A DNA stretch of 64,000 bases from Argopecten irradians. Taxonomy: Eukaryota > Mollusca > Bivalvia > Pectinida > Pectinidae. The stretch spans positions 1,550,001 through 1,614,000 of the forward strand of contig NC_091144.1 of NCBI RefSeq assembly GCF_041381155.1, written 5' to 3'. How positions within the stretch are numbered: the first letter of the stretch is position 1; each line of letters opens with the position of its first letter. A model generated the notes under the pieces. The model did no database searches. It had not been told where the DNA came from and was given only the letters and a program-made list of their open reading frames with translations. Shown piece after piece: positions 1 through 13,010 of the stretch. The translations under genes and the position numbers were made by a program.

Positions 1-429
1 GTGATTGACAATACATTAAGGTCCTATAGACATCCAGGCTGATTTTAGTGATTGACAATACATTAAGGTCCTATAGACATCCAGGCTGATTTTAGTGATT
101 GACAATACATTAAGGTCCTATAGACATCCAGGCTGATTTTAGTGATTGACAATACATTAAGGTCCTATAGACATCCAGGCTGATTTTAGTGATTGACAAT
201 ACATTAAGGTCCTATAGATATCCAGGCTGATTTTAGTGATTGACAATACATTAAGGTCCTATAGATATCCAGTCTGATTTTAGTGATTGCCAATACATTA
301 AGGTCCTATATACATCCAGACTGATTTTAGTGATTGCCAATACATTAAGGTCCTATAAACATCCAGGCTGATTTTAGTGATTGACAATAAGGTCCTATAG
401 ACATCCAGGCTGATTTTAGTGATTGACAA
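1..429. repeat. 47-bp tandem satellite, about nine copies, open at the left window edge
   Basis: A 47-base unit beginning gtgattgacaatacattaag repeats head to tail from base 1 to about 429. The first five copies are almost identical; copies toward the right pick up point changes and the last full copy has a small deletion, the usual decay at an array edge. The array clearly continues to the left of the window. There are no distinct spacers, so this is a satellite and not a CRISPR-like array. Confidence 0.95.
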
Positions 430-462
430 GATGCTATAAAAAGACACTATGATCGCGGCTTG

Positions 463-652
463 CGTGTTTGATGAATTAACGTCCTAGCTAGGGTTATGTA
501 AGGACGGCCTCCCATGTATCTGTCTGTACTTTGTGGGATTATGGGAGACTGGTATATCCATGTTATATCTTGTATATTGGAACTGTTGCGCATTTTATAG
601 TGTTATACCACTAAAGCATGCCACCGAAGACACCAAGCAACACGTTAAAAAC
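463..652 (+). repeat. Dispersed repeat family A, truncated copy
   Basis: Starts with the family's tgaattaacgtcctag-like end followed by the diagnostic gtaaggacggcctcccatg block, and runs through the ccgaagacaccaagcaaca block before losing similarity. Family A is defined here by cross-comparison of the copies in this window: full copies are about 550 bp, one end is gtttgtttgattaattaacg, the other is the complement of a block reading cccctattgcatgatcgt. I see no coding potential and no clear terminal inverted repeat. Confidence 0.85.
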
Positions 653-2929
653 GATTGTTTAACTGACTATATAATCAATATAAGCACTGGTATGGAGATG
701 TCAATTTTATTTTCTGCTCATCTATATGTGGATATCTATTCATTCATTGTGCATGCCTGATAGATATATAAATGCATGCGTTGCGGACGATTTATGAGTG
801 TTCAAATTCATATGATTCTATAACAAATTTTATTTTTCAAACGTAGACATGATTTTGGGTGTTTTTAATAGCATCAGAATTATATATTATTCCCCAGGCA
901 AACTAATATTTGAACTTTCAAATTCTTTAACATTATTTTCTAACGACTCATCCCTTGATCTTTAGTTGAAACATTTTCGGAGCATTTCGCACCGAATGCA
1001 GACTACATCCAAAAACTGCAGCCAAAATAATACAAACAATTTCCGCCTGTACAAATCTGTTTGGAAGTTGTTCTTTTGGAACTTCCAGGAACGAATGATC
1101 ATATCAACCAAGCCAACCTAAGTGAATTTCCCAGAAATCATCTCAGAAGGATTACAATTTAAAATCCGTTTATCTCCACGGATAAAAAAGTCTTTGGAAT
1201 GACATAATCAATAGACTATTGTTAGCGTGAAGAGATCGCTGGAATCTCGTACATGCAGTGTCTGGCAACAGGTTTAGGGCCGCGATTTAGATAGTTAGAA
1301 CGTTCAGTTACGGCAACGTTCAGCATACGAAATGGACATTTGACACTTAATGTGTCTGTGTAAAACATCCACGATTCCAGATTTTTAGTTACCATAGAAA
1401 AATGACAAAATAACCATTGCAGGAAATTTGACTGTTTGAGACGCCTATTCTGATATTTCAGAAAAGAACTCAAGCAACTACTAAATTGGTTGAATATTTA
1501 ATTCTAAATTGCATTTCTCAAACTGCCAAGGATTTTTGTTATGCATTGGCCGTTAACGATTTGCGCTGTAATAATGGAAGTTAAACGTGTTTTAAGCTGA
1601 AATTTCAGTATAACGGATGGCCTGATATTTTAGAAATTCCGTGCTTTCAGGGGATAATCCACTAGCGGTATTTTGAAATTGCGAAGGTTGATGGTTCTCA
1701 ATTCCGTGATGTATGATTTATATCGTGCATATTTTACCAAACCTCATGTTGGTTAACCGATGTTTTATAGTATGACTGACACTATCACAAAGGGAACGCT
1801 ATATTTGAGAATCACCAAAAATATCGATGTTGGGCCGTAAAATACAATTGCATGCTACTTACAAATTTTATCTTGATCCACATACAATGTCTGTTTATAT
1901 TTATAAATGAAATTGTAGAGTTCCCGAATGTTTAATATTAGACTTATATCCAGCAAGTTACATTTATCAATTTGAATAAAGAAAAAATGAAGATATCATT
2001 TAACACAATCATTAACTTTTAGTTGTTACGAGGAAATGTTATGTATTCTCAGATGTACTGAGGCCGAGAGGAATATCACCTTTCAAACTAATTTGTTGTA
2101 TAAAATACTTATATTAAGACTATCATTGCAAGCAATTTTGAAGCTAAACACATTTTATTTCTAGTACCTTGGTTCCATACCAGGTCTACGACATCCAACG
2201 ATTCAAACTCACCGACATGTTTCTCACAGTGTCAATGTATTCATAGCTTTTTTATAATTCATAAATGATTAATTCTACTGCAAGTTACTTGATCTATTTG
2301 ATATAAACATCAAGCTCACTAGTTTAGGAAAAATCACAATAGTGACAAATGATAACGGAAAACGACAATAGAGCGCAAACTTCCATCTTTAACGTAATGC
2401 GATTGTCATACGCACCTTTGGCCATGGTTTTAAATGACACTATTGAGTATTCGTTTAGAGCATTGATTTGGATGACATTATATATTATTAATTGCTCCTG
2501 TCTATCAAATGTACAATCGATATCGGAAATCTATTTTCTCAATTTATGTAGCGTTTAAGCTGACGTGAAGTGTATCCAATTGTGCGACGGATTTAACTAC
2601 TAAGAGGCTTACACAATATGCTTTTGCTGGGGATTATATAGGGTCCAAAGGAAATCGTCTGGCAAGGAGGTAGGATAGTTCACCTCGAGGTCGCAAATCA
2701 CGTGATTAACCGAGTTTTAGAAATCGGATTCCATCTCGTGTACATCCTCGTTTTACTGTACTACCAAGAATTGTATCTTGTTTTGGTCGATTTCATGGTA
2801 TGATGAATTGAGTTCCTCTTGAAACAAATTGAATGAAATGCCTGTTAAGCAGTTCATGTTGAATTTATTTCGTGAGGAAGCGACAAGCTTCAGTGATATA
2901 TCGCTATAAAATGGACAATACTTGCACTT
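653..2929. other. No recognisable gene or repeat
   Basis: AT-rich sequence with only short chance open frames on both strands. I see no tandem structure, no conserved protein motif and no match to the repeat families found elsewhere in the window. Confidence 0.6.
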
Positions 2930-3065
2930 CAGGTAGAGCGTCAGAATTGAACCTGCTGCCCCTATTGCATGATTGTAGAAAATGACTAAATTTAGTATTT
3001 TATCTTTCCTCTTTTTCCTAATGTCTCCCTTGACGCCGCCTTACTCTTGGCCTTCTGTTGTAGCG
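2930..3065 (-). repeat. Dispersed repeat family A, terminal fragment
   Basis: Contains the family's cccctattgcatgat block followed by gactaaatttag and tgtctcccttgacgccgcc, in the same order as in the longer copies at 9,350 and 19,355. Only this end of the family is present. Confidence 0.8.
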
Positions 3066-3243
3066 AAGTCAAATTAGTGCGGAACACATAAAACCTCAAA
3101 AAAAGATGTCCCGCTATTTTTTGACACTTTAAAAATTGACCACTCAAAAATGCCGGTCAATTTTTCAGTTTTACATTAGATTTCTGCTATTTGGAGCGTT
3201 TTCCTAGATCACATTACGTTTATAAAACCACTAGACTATAGTT

Positions 3244-3435
3244 AATACGAGGGTTTCGAGATCACAAAAAAGACGTGGGTAATGTACAATTTGCCGCCGG
3301 TTAGTCCCACCTTCCGACGATTATGACATCACGAAACACGTCAAATGATGACGTCATAATCACCGGATGGTGGGACTAATCAACGGTAAATTGTACTTTA
3401 TTCACGTCATTTTGGGATCTCGAAACCCCCGTATT
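3244..3435. mobile_element. Foldback MITE, about 86-bp inverted arms
   Basis: The left arm begins AATACGAGGGTTTCGAGATC and the right arm ends with its near complement GATCTCGAAACCCCCGTATT. The arms pair over about 86 bases with roughly 15 mismatches, around a loop of about 14 bases near 3,335. Such a near-perfect hairpin without coding capacity is typical of a non-autonomous DNA transposon. A target duplication could not be settled, so the exact ends are provisional. Superfamily unknown. Confidence 0.8.
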
Positions 3436-3959
3436 CATACTCTCCTTTAATACAGTTTATCGTAAAATGTGGTTAATAGAAATTGTATACAGTGATAATG
3501 ATTAGAATTTTCCCCATTTTATAGATGACCTTTATGGAAAATAGCGGGGAAATTTTCAAATACAATTTTAAGATATCTATATACTATTGTTTTTTTATTT
3601 GATACCCCCTCCATACATCTTCAATATTTAGCATATTCAGCATTTTAATGACCACATTAGGTCTTCATGGGCAAAGCACATAAACAACATTCATACCATT
3701 ACTAGTGCGGCGACACCTGAATGAGTGTCGCAGATTAAATGAAGAGACTTGCGAAAGGGAGATAACTCTTGGAGCTATTTCATTATGTTAGGAAATCATA
3801 ACACAGTAAATTAAAATAGATCTGATTAAAGACAAGAGGCTAATGAGCCTAAACGGTCATGAGTTCGGATAAAGAATGAAAGAGACATAAAACCACTATA
3901 CAAATTATCATCAGGCTCTTGAAATCAGTCAATGATTATACCAATTTGACCTTTTAATC

Positions 3960-4670
3960 TTTAAAGAGTTTTTGATTCCATTTTATCTGTGACATTTCTT
4001 ATGAAAACTGAGCAAATGATACTCATAAATCTGTTTTCCCTATATAAACTAAAGTAAATTTGACCCCCTCCCTAGGGTAAAAATCTGAGACCTAAGGGCC
4101 ACTAATATATAAAGATTATTTGGTCCCATCATATCTTTGAATTCAGAAGATTTTTATGTTTTTATTTTAGCCATTTTGGTCCCTTTTGGCACCACCCTCT
4201 GGCCCCTGGAATTCAACCAGGGAAATACTATCTCAGGCTATTAACTCTTACCAAGTTTGACTCATTTCTGAAAATTGAGCAAATAAATGTATTATCCCTA
4301 TATAAACTATAGTTAATTTGACCCCCTCCCCTGGGGGGGGGGAGATCTAAAACCACAGGACCTTATAATTCACATTTTCTGTACAAGACCTTGGGACCTT
4401 TCATTCTATGAAGAGTGTTTGATTCTACCACATCTGCGATTGAAGAAGATTTTGAAATTTTAGCCATTTTGACTCTTTTTTGTTAAACTGCTATCTCAGG
4501 CAAATACAATAGTTCTAACCAGGTTTGACTCATTTTCTATGAAAATTGAGCAAACAATGCTCATAAATGTGTTTTTCCTATTTAAATTATAGTAAATTTG
4601 ACCCCCTCCCTAGGGGAAAATCTGAGACCCCTGGGCCATGAATTTCACAATTATTGTAGATATAATTTAT
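3960..4670. repeat. Degenerate tandem repeat, about 270-bp unit, three copies
   Basis: The string cctatataaactaaagtaaa (or close variants) followed by tttgaccccctccc recurs near 4,033, 4,298 and 4,579, each preceded by a block like gaaaattgagcaaa. The period is about 265-280 bp and copies are diverged by perhaps 20%. The following 130 bp (to about 4,800), ending near aacatatgacggacaaaag, resembles the tail of a dispersed repeat but I cannot define its limits. Confidence 0.8.
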
Positions 4671-4800
4671 AATTTTGATTGGCCTTATGCCTTAAAAGGT
4701 TTGTGCAAAATTTCATTGAATTGCTTCAGCAGTTTTGGAGAAGAAGTCAAAAATGTAAATTTTTTATGAACATATGACGGACAAAAGGCGATTAGACTTG

Positions 4801-5396
4801 CTATACCTTACATAGTGTATACTTATAAGGCCCGAAAAAAATGTGTGTTTGGGGTTTCATTTGGCCTCATACATACAAGAAAATCATTATGAATTTCTAT
4901 GTACCCAGGTAATATCAGGTGTCTAGGCCTCTACTAGGTTCTTGATAAAAAGTTGCTTTAAAGATCATCGTGTATATAGATGTATAATTAACACAAAAAA
5001 TAATATAGAATAATTTATTTTGCCTTTGGTGCATGCGCAATCAGTACTTCATTCCATATAGGAATATTTCGGGATGCAATTAATTATTTTTCATATTTCT
5101 AACTTGAAGTAAAATTGGAAGCTCAAACTTTTCAATGTTGGTAATAGTGTAAAGAAAGTAACTTTTGTAACTGAAGAAAAATACTAAACCGTCTGATCTT
5201 ATTTTTGATAGTGAGAAAATTCCATTTGTCAGCGGAGGAGAATCTTTAAGATTTTAGCCTATTTGAATCATGTGGCCTTGAATAAAGGTCAAAGTCATTC
5301 ATTTGAACAAACATAGTAGCCCTTCATCCTTGATCCTAGCATATCATATACATATAGTTATCAGATGACATCATCAGTATGTATGGACAGTAAACA
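4801..5396. other. No recognisable gene or repeat
   Basis: AT-rich intergenic sequence without supported open frames, tandem structure or conserved motifs. Confidence 0.5.
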
Positions 5397-5463
5397 GAGG
5401 GTCAGTAAGATTTATAGGGGGCGAGGGCGTAGCCCGTGCCTCCTATACATCTTACTGACCCTC
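5397..5463. repeat. 26-bp-arm hairpin sharing the tip of the neighbouring TIR element
   Basis: GAGGGTCAGTAAGATTTATA at 5,397 is matched by its near complement ending at 5,463 with a short loop containing gagggcgtagcccgtg. The arm contains the same tataggggg and gtcagtaa words as the terminal repeat of the element that starts at 5,469, though in different order, so this is probably a nested or rearranged end of the same family. Confidence 0.7.
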
Positions 5464-5468
5464 TATGC

Positions 5469-6169
5469 CTTTATAGGGGGTCAGTAACTGACTATATAAC
5501 GAATTTATCGCATCGAGGACCATTTATTTGTTTCATTAATTCTTTGTGTCCTATTTGTTTCGTCAAGAATCTGAAATCAAACATCATACTGGTGAATGAT
5601 AACAAACAATCGCCACTTTTGAAATAAATGGCCTAGGCTACATATATTTATATTTATGCATTTCTTTCAAAAATTTTCAAATATACTGTATAAGGAACCT
5701 GCAGAATAAAACTGAAATCAACAATAATTTCGACATTCCTATGTGCACAGTACCGAGTAGGCCTACCTCAATACGACACCAGACCGTCTGTATATTGAAA
5801 GCAACACAAACAAGAGTGACACAAACATCCATCTAACATTTTAAGCACAGATTGATCTGTAGGTACGAACACCTCCATTTGTTTATAATCACAGTCTAGA
5901 AAACGCTTGAATTGTTACGTTTGACTTTCGCCGCGTCATCAACTTTCAAACTGGCGTAGGGGAAGCAACTCGTATTTAAAAAAATGCATTTCATGTAATT
6001 TGAAGTATTAAAACGATTAAAGTTATTTTTACACAAAAATTAACAAGTAATATATAGTTTTACGGTAATGAAGTGGTATATTTAGTTGAAGAGAATGTGT
6101 TTAAATTTTGAAGCGAGGGCGAGAGCCGCCATATTGCACCATAATAAAATTTACTGACCCCCTATAAAG
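5469..6169. mobile_element. Non-autonomous TIR element, about 700 bp
   Basis: A 19-bp sequence CTTTATAGGGGGTCAGTAA at 5,469-5,487 has its exact complement at 6,151-6,169. The interior has no supported coding sequence; the only longer frame (from 5,436) begins outside the element. No clear target duplication is visible, and both flanks carry more pieces of the same tip (5,397-5,463 and a tagggggtcac at about 6,173), so the ends may be rearranged. Superfamily unknown. Confidence 0.65.
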
Positions 6170-6189
6170 TGATAGGGGGTCACCACGTG

Positions 6190-9100
6190 ACGGCTCTCCG
6201 CCAATCATTTGGGGACATTTCTGTCCGAGGTGCGATAAGATGTAATAAATACTCGATGACATCACTAATATCAGTACTAATCCTTATTACACTGCTGTTT
6301 TGCCAAATATATACTGATTCTGATATATTAATATGACATGATAACAAAGAATTGGAAATATCATGCATATGACATCACAAGGTTTTAATTTTTACCCTGG
6401 AAATAAACATTTTCATAAAAAATCATTTAAAAGTCTCCGCTACCAACATTTCATCAAAAAGAATCTGTTGTATAAATAAGAAATTGATAATGATAGATAA
6501 TTTGGCCTGACCGAACACTCAATCTCTTTAGTCTTACAAACACATAAGTTGTTTAGAGAACAAAACGTCAAAGAGTGTTTTTTATAGAAAAAAAATCACA
6601 AAACAACTTAATTGCTATCAGTTTCCATGTATATTGGGCAATTGATTAAAATAACCAGAATTCGTGCTTTATAGATTGTATGACAGCAGAAATCCAATAA
6701 GTTATTATCGCATGAGTAAGTTTTTCGAATAAAACAAAAATTGAAGTTCAGCTGAAATAGTTAACATTAACCTTGTACACTTACCCAGAAATTAAGCCAA
6801 TTACCTCACCTTACCAATCCAACATCATTCCAAAATTTGTTTTCCACCCCTTGTTAGAATTGCGTTTACAGTACTAATCTTTGAAAAATATTTGTGTTGT
6901 GTAAAGTTACAGAATTGTAAATCTATTTTTTAAATTCAGTAAAACTGCAGTAAAACATTAAAATGTTGTTACGATAAAATCATGTCATCAATATTAAAAC
7001 TTACAGATTTCAAAGAGTTCCTTATGTATTATCTTATATGTGTAACAAATTACATAAAATTCAAGCATTTTCAATCAGTGAATACATGGACATGTATTTG
7101 TATTTTTGTCAGGAGGGGAGATAACTCCAAAATTGCAGGAGATTTTGAGCACCGGACAGCACTTGCAAAAAGTGATATTTGTTTTCAGAATATAGCTAAA
7201 TGAAATATTCTTAGTAAAATTTTATGTGCATCTACAATTTTTGTTTGTATAGTGATGATCTATTTGTGGCTTTATATATAGAGAGAGATATATATATTAA
7301 TTTAAATAATTTATGTTTCAACATTTGGTCTTAGGCTATAATACATGACTTGCTATGTGAGTTTCTACAATTATTTTATGAAAGGCTAGTTCAGGTTCAA
7401 GAATCAGAAAAATATTACATTTTTGATATCTTATATTGATGATTTTTTTTTTCAAAATTCCTAGTGATATTTTTTTTCTAAATGAAAAAATATATTTTTT
7501 TTAAATAATGTTTATTGAAGAAATTCTCTTAAAAAGAAAATCAAATTTCTTCAGTAGCTGTGTTTATTCTTCATAGACATTTCTTATAATGGAAGAGGTG
7601 TTGTTTTTTTTCTTTTTTCTTTTTACATACATACACATGTACCGGTATATGGTCTGATATGTATAAATGTGATTCACTTTTAGTTTTAAAACTTTTTTTA
7701 TATTATTTAACTTCCGTAACTGTATACATGTAGGCCTGTATATCTCTACATGTAACAGTACATGTAGAACTTACATCTCTTGTCTTTGTTGGGGTTTGTA
7801 ACTTGTATCCGTCCAGTTACTGTACATCTTCCATTTGGACGTTTTGATGCTCACGGAAAGCCAGAGTACCCAGAGAAAAAAACATGGACCAGGAGTATCT
7901 AACAACTTACGGTCACACATTGGATTAAAATTGTGTGAATAACTCGAAGCCAAACCTGGTCTGTTTACATATTTAAAATTCTGAAAACCATGCCTGTTCT
8001 GTTTAATATCAATGCTTATGACCCTACTATATCATGTCATCAGTACATGGTATGGTCAAGGAAATCAAAATGTCCTGACTAAGTCAATGAAATTAATTCA
8101 TAATCTTCACCTTCTGCACATAGTATAATGTATTACGCCTTGTACTGGACTCGTCAAAAGGATATCTCGGACTACATACAAGTGCAAAAAGTTGACACAA
8201 GTGAAGCTCCGTGCTATTTTAAGACGGCAGTCGTACACGTAAACAGTTGATGATCAGGACCTGTCAAAAACAAATGTTGCTGCGTCAAGCCATTAACTAT
8301 GGCTTATGTAATCGTACAATCAAGCAATACACAATACAAGTTGTTTTTCAATTCAATCCATGCACTGTTGCCTAGCCTAACGCTTGATTCAGCCACTGTC
8401 ATGATCAGATTCGGTACTGCAGTAGGCATACGAAAAACAATCATAATAAGCAACAGCAACCTCAAATATCAGATAGCGTATAATACTAACATCCGACGAT
8501 AGTGATAGCTTTAACAAGTAAAATACATAACTAGGCCTACTTACTGATACCTATTGCCGATTGTAACTTGAAAAGCGAGGCGGCTTTCAACATCAATCCG
8601 AATCGGTTCAAAGCGGATATACAAGTGACAAAACGTTACCATGTACATTCTTTCTACCAGGTGGCGCTGATCGTCTAGCATTCCTTTGTGCGGTTGAACG
8701 CCCCAAATAGCACAATTTCATCAATACACGCAACCCCCAACAAATATTTGGATAGGATTGCATAACTTATAAAACGTTTTATAAATTTAAGTAAGTATAT
8801 AATAAAATGAACAGAATTTTCATAAATACGATCAATTTGTGAATGGTCCACAATCGTTCAGAATAGCTTTGAAGGAAGGTGGCCCACAAGTCAAGAAATC
8901 TCGTCTGCCGTGGAGATTTACTGGGAACCTGCGAAATGCTACCAATTTCCAAGACCGTCTTGTGGTCGTTCTGCATAATATTTTCAAAAACCAAAGACGC
9001 CGTTTTATTCAGAATAACTTAAATTTGTAATGCGTAGAATCTCAGTTTGTCACCTTTTAGCGTTTGTTCGCTAGGTCGAATTAAACAGACACTATCGATG

Positions 9101-9349
9101 AAAATGTAGATTTTTGCATGTTTGACCCAAAATTTCTCCCTCGAATGAGTTTTCGTAGTTATGAAAATAAAAGATCACGCCAAAATTTATCAGGATGCAA
9201 AATTTCAGCAAATTCGTACCTATGATTCCTTATTACCCAAATCGCGGTTATATGAGTGTTGGTAGGTTAAATTAGCCGTGTAAACATTTCGGTCAAGAAC
9301 GATAACTCCGTTATCGCTCTTTCTCTTCATTCAATATTTAGAACAATTC
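6190..9349. other. No recognisable gene; AT-rich with low-complexity T/A runs
   Basis: Short open frames occur on both strands, including an overlapping sense/antisense pair at 8,779-9,030, but none shows a conserved domain, a signal peptide or codon structure I would defend. The stretch 7,240-7,620 is rich in T and TA runs. Nothing here matches the repeat families of the window. Confidence 0.5.
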
Positions 9350-9905
9350 CGACCTTGGCCCTGCAGATACCTGATGCTCCTATTGCATGATCGTAAAAGG
9401 CGACTAAATTTAGGATCTTATCTTTTCTCTTCTTCCTAAGTAGCGTTGATCTTCCTTATTTCTCCCTTGACACCGCCTAATTGTTTGGCCTTTTGTTGAG
9501 CGGTTGCCTATGTGAGATTGGCTCTGGGTTCTGTCGCCTAGCCTAGACACAAAAAGGGGTAGTTTCTACTCCTGCTTAGATTAGCATACAGGGAGTAGGA
9601 CGACTGGTTCTACATCTACATTTTTTATGGTATTTGATGATATTGACAATATGGAAAAGACCTCGTTAAAATTTGATATGTACAAACTGTGTGAATAGAA
9701 ATTGACTTTTGGATGTATTGTATATTTACAGTGACTGCTTAAAAAAGAGCAGAGTTCCACTATACACGAAGACACAACACGAATATACCGCAGTCTCCCA
9801 AAACACGCACTTCAAACACGCTACACACAGCATACATGGGAGGCCGTCCTTACATGACCCTGGCTGTTAATAGGACGTTAAAACGATCAAACAAACAAGC
9901 AAACA
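9350..9905 (-). repeat. Dispersed repeat family A, near full-length copy
   Basis: Runs from the tcctattgcatgatcgtaaa block, through ttctgtcgcctagcctagac and the agtttctactcctgctta block, to gggaggccgtccttacatga, ctgttaataggacgtta and a caaacaaacaa tail. The middle, about 9,605-9,730, is unrelated to other copies and may be a small insertion or a diverged section. Confidence 0.85.
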
Positions 9906-12187
9906 AACATGCCTCTTCATTGACCTTCTTCTTGTAAATCATCATAGTCCGTAATGTCTCCTGTGTTTGTGAAATTTACGCTAGACATTCTCCACAAGCA
10001 GCAGAACAAGCTAGTGCTTGTTTCGACAAGTACATCGCATGCTATCACAGTGCTGTTTGTAATTGCAATGGATGATTTTCAAAAGTTACTTTGGCGCAGG
10101 CGCAGCTTTTATGTAGACTGGGAACATTTCGTTGTCCTTGATTTCCCAGCCATAGTTTAGGATATCCAAAATGTTTCCTTTCTTTAGGCACTGATGATAT
10201 ACGCGAAGACTTGGCACATACTTGTTCATGTTTTGCACGACTTAAATATAAGATAATATGCACTACCTGTATTATGATAAAGAAGTAGATATGTGTTCTC
10301 TCCAGGACCACAGTATATTCAACCTTGTTGCATGCATTTGCGGTCAGTGCAATAGTTAAATCGGCATTTTCACCATCTTGGGTACAATCAATTGAATTTT
10401 ACTGACAATGATGACGGAGTTGGTCAATGAATCTCCATTTATTAATAACTTTCCCAAGAAAATGTTCACCCCTACACCCGAATGTCATGTATAGGTGAAA
10501 ATTAATATGGGGTAATTTGATGCCTTTTGTACGGCTCATGTGTGCTGGTCCGTGTTCGGTAAGAACATTAATGAATACATCTATCAATATTCAATGGTTA
10601 TTATTATCTTTTGTAATTATATTTGCACAAAATGGTAAAGGAATACAAACCTTAAAGGTGTTAATAACAATACCGTGTAATCAGATATAGATGTACTACC
10701 AGCACTTTACAAGAAACAGAATGTTTTCCCCTATAGTACATGTACATACTATAGAGAATATCAATTTACCAATTTAGTGTTTAATACCACTGTGTAAATG
10801 CAATTAACGCATATAATGTTAATCATATCTAAAGGAGAAGGTACGTTAAGACTCGAATATGGCCTCAAAATTAATTCTCCCGTTAAGAACAACATATTTT
10901 GCCATATAACAGTTGAATACATTTGCTAACACATCACATCCCGAAAACATCCCACATGTGCTAATTATGTTCACTATGACGTCATCAACATGCAGTTTCC
11001 CGCCATTTTTCACAAAAATCCTTGAAAAATCATACTTTTTGAGTGGCTTTCTCTAAAAATGAATGTGACCGCCTTCGTGGAGCAGAAAGAGATTTTCACA
11101 CGTTGTGTATCGTGTATTTACGCATATCCATGCAAAATATGAAATTGCTCTAAGGTAGCGGCCAAATCCATTTCAAGCCTTTTCTAACCTAAAGATGATG
11201 AATTTCTAGCAAAATTTGGCGAAAAGAGGAAAATCATCAATTTGATGACGTCATAGGTGGAGCACATCGTGTACATGGTTAAAAAAGGTTATGTTTTGAT
11301 GAATGGCAAGTATGAGAGTATTTATTGATGTGAAATTGATGTGGATCAGAGTTAATATTTTTCGGCCTGAAAAATTAAGGCCAAATACTGGTCCTATCAT
11401 ATCTACTCCTTTAGGTTCAAACACCTTCTTTGAATAACCTTTCTCCTGCAAATTGGGCATCGTCTTCTGGCGCAATCCATACATGCACTCAAACAGTCTG
11501 GTGTTCCATCTAAACAGATAATACATTCTACAAAGAGAAAAACAAAAAATGAAATAACTTTAATTTCACTCTAGAAATGGAGCCGAATGAACTTAAATGA
11601 CAATATTTGATTGGCCAATACGTTTCTCAGAAGTATTCATCAACTGCGATGTCAACCCCGAAATCGGCGGCAAAAAGCACGCTAGGTTACTGGACTCAGT
11701 CCAGATACCTCTCGCGGGTCCAGTAACCTTTGTCAAAAATAGATCGAGGAAAACTCCCTTGAAATGTGACGTCATAATGACTTTTGACGTCAAGTCGTAC
11801 CCAAATATAGCGTAACAGGAGTTTCCCTCATTCAATGACGTCGGGATAATCTATTGTGACGTCAATATCATAGTCGGCAACATATATAGCGGAAGGCAGC
11901 AAGTTTACTGCGATCAACGGTGACAACTGCAAACTTCAATTTATGGAAAACGTTCAAGAATGCCAGACGGGCTGCGGTTGATACAATATTCCAGTTCTAC
12001 CAGTCTAAACCGTTAGCAAGAAGCATTTGGATATTTACTATATACTACATGTAATTGCTTTTGTAAACAGAAAGTTTGCAAATATCATCTTGTTTTTTGT
12101 AGTTTTAAAAGTATTTTTGAAGAGCCGGGTTAATATCATGTAAGTGTCATATAATAAAACAGTTATCGACCTATTTTCAGGTGGATA
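9906..12187. other. No recognisable gene; one GGTTACTGGAC hairpin
   Basis: No supported coding sequence. Open frames on both strands at 10,045-10,311, 11,251-11,526 and 11,593-11,835 have no recognised domain. An 11-bp inverted repeat, GGTTACTGGAC at 11,685-11,695 and its complement at 11,718-11,728, forms a hairpin with a 22-base loop. Several tgacgtca-type words occur between 10,975 and 11,865. Confidence 0.5.
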
Positions 12188-12540
12188 CTTTGTTTGTTTG
12201 TTTGATTAATTAACGTCCTATTAACAGCTATGGTCATGTAAGGACGGCCTCCGATGTATGCGGTGTGTTGCGTATATATTGTGCGAGGTGCGTGTTTTGG
12301 GAGACTGCGGTAAATTCATGTTATGTCTTCTTGTATAGAGGACCTATTGCTCTTTTTATAGTGTTATATGCACACCAAGCAACACACCCACCCGGTCACA
12401 TTATACTGACAACGGGCGTACCAATCGTCCCACTCCTTGTTTGCTGAGCGCTAAGCAGGAGCAGAAACTACCACTTTTATAGACGTTGGTGTGTCTCGGC
12501 CAGGGGACAGTACAAAGAGCCTTCCTCAATCTAATGGTGA
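12188..12540 (+). repeat. Dispersed repeat family A, 5' two thirds
   Basis: Opens with ctttgtttgtttgtttgatt and the aacgtcctattaacagc block, continues through gtaaggacggcctcc, gggagactgcgg and ctgacaacgggcg, and ends near gagccttcctcaatc, short of the far end of the family. The open frame at 12,265-12,447 lies inside the repeat and is not a gene. Confidence 0.9.
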
Positions 12541-13006
12541 CAAAACACCATATGTGTATTCCGAAATGTTAATTGTTTGTCTTCTAATACAAGTACTTCA
12601 GTCAATGATTGAATACCAATACCAGTATTTTTTTCATGAAAATATCTAGTCTCCTATTGAATAAACATTTGTAACATCCCCATGCGATCGTTTCAGTGAT
12701 GCAGTGTAGCACTTATGAATCTTGATTGTATCTTACCGAGTGTCTAGAACACAACTCTCCGCAGAAAATATCAAGAGGAAGGAGAAAGGGGGCACCCCAG
12801 AACCTAATAACATCGGATCCATAGCCGGGCATGTTCCCAATCTAACACACAGCAGACTCCATAAAATGTCTGCTTTTGCGTCTTACCTATTTTATTCGTG
12901 ATGAAATGTTGATATGTGGCGCAGGCGTTACGGAGATGTATTGCCTTACTCAAAATAATGGTGCTCTATGCTGTACATTGTCTGTATATAGGAAAGTGTT
13001 ACCATA
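12541..13006. other. No recognisable feature
   Basis: Spacer between a family A repeat and the miniature LTR element. I see no repeat, no coding motif and no RNA gene. Confidence 0.5.
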
Positions 13007-13010
13007 CCTA

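Noticed and set aside
1-429. Regularly spaced repeats that could suggest a CRISPR array
   Set aside because: The 47-bp unit repeats with no unique spacer and the context is eukaryotic; it is a satellite.
8779-9030. Overlapping sense and antisense frames of 63-71 codons
   Set aside because: Mutual antisense openness without any motif is expected by chance in this composition.
10045-10311. 88-codon minus-strand frame
   Set aside because: No family recognised and no repeat or conserved copy in the window to support it.
12265-12447. Open frames within family A repeats
   Set aside because: They fall wholly inside a dispersed non-coding repeat and are not kept open among copies.
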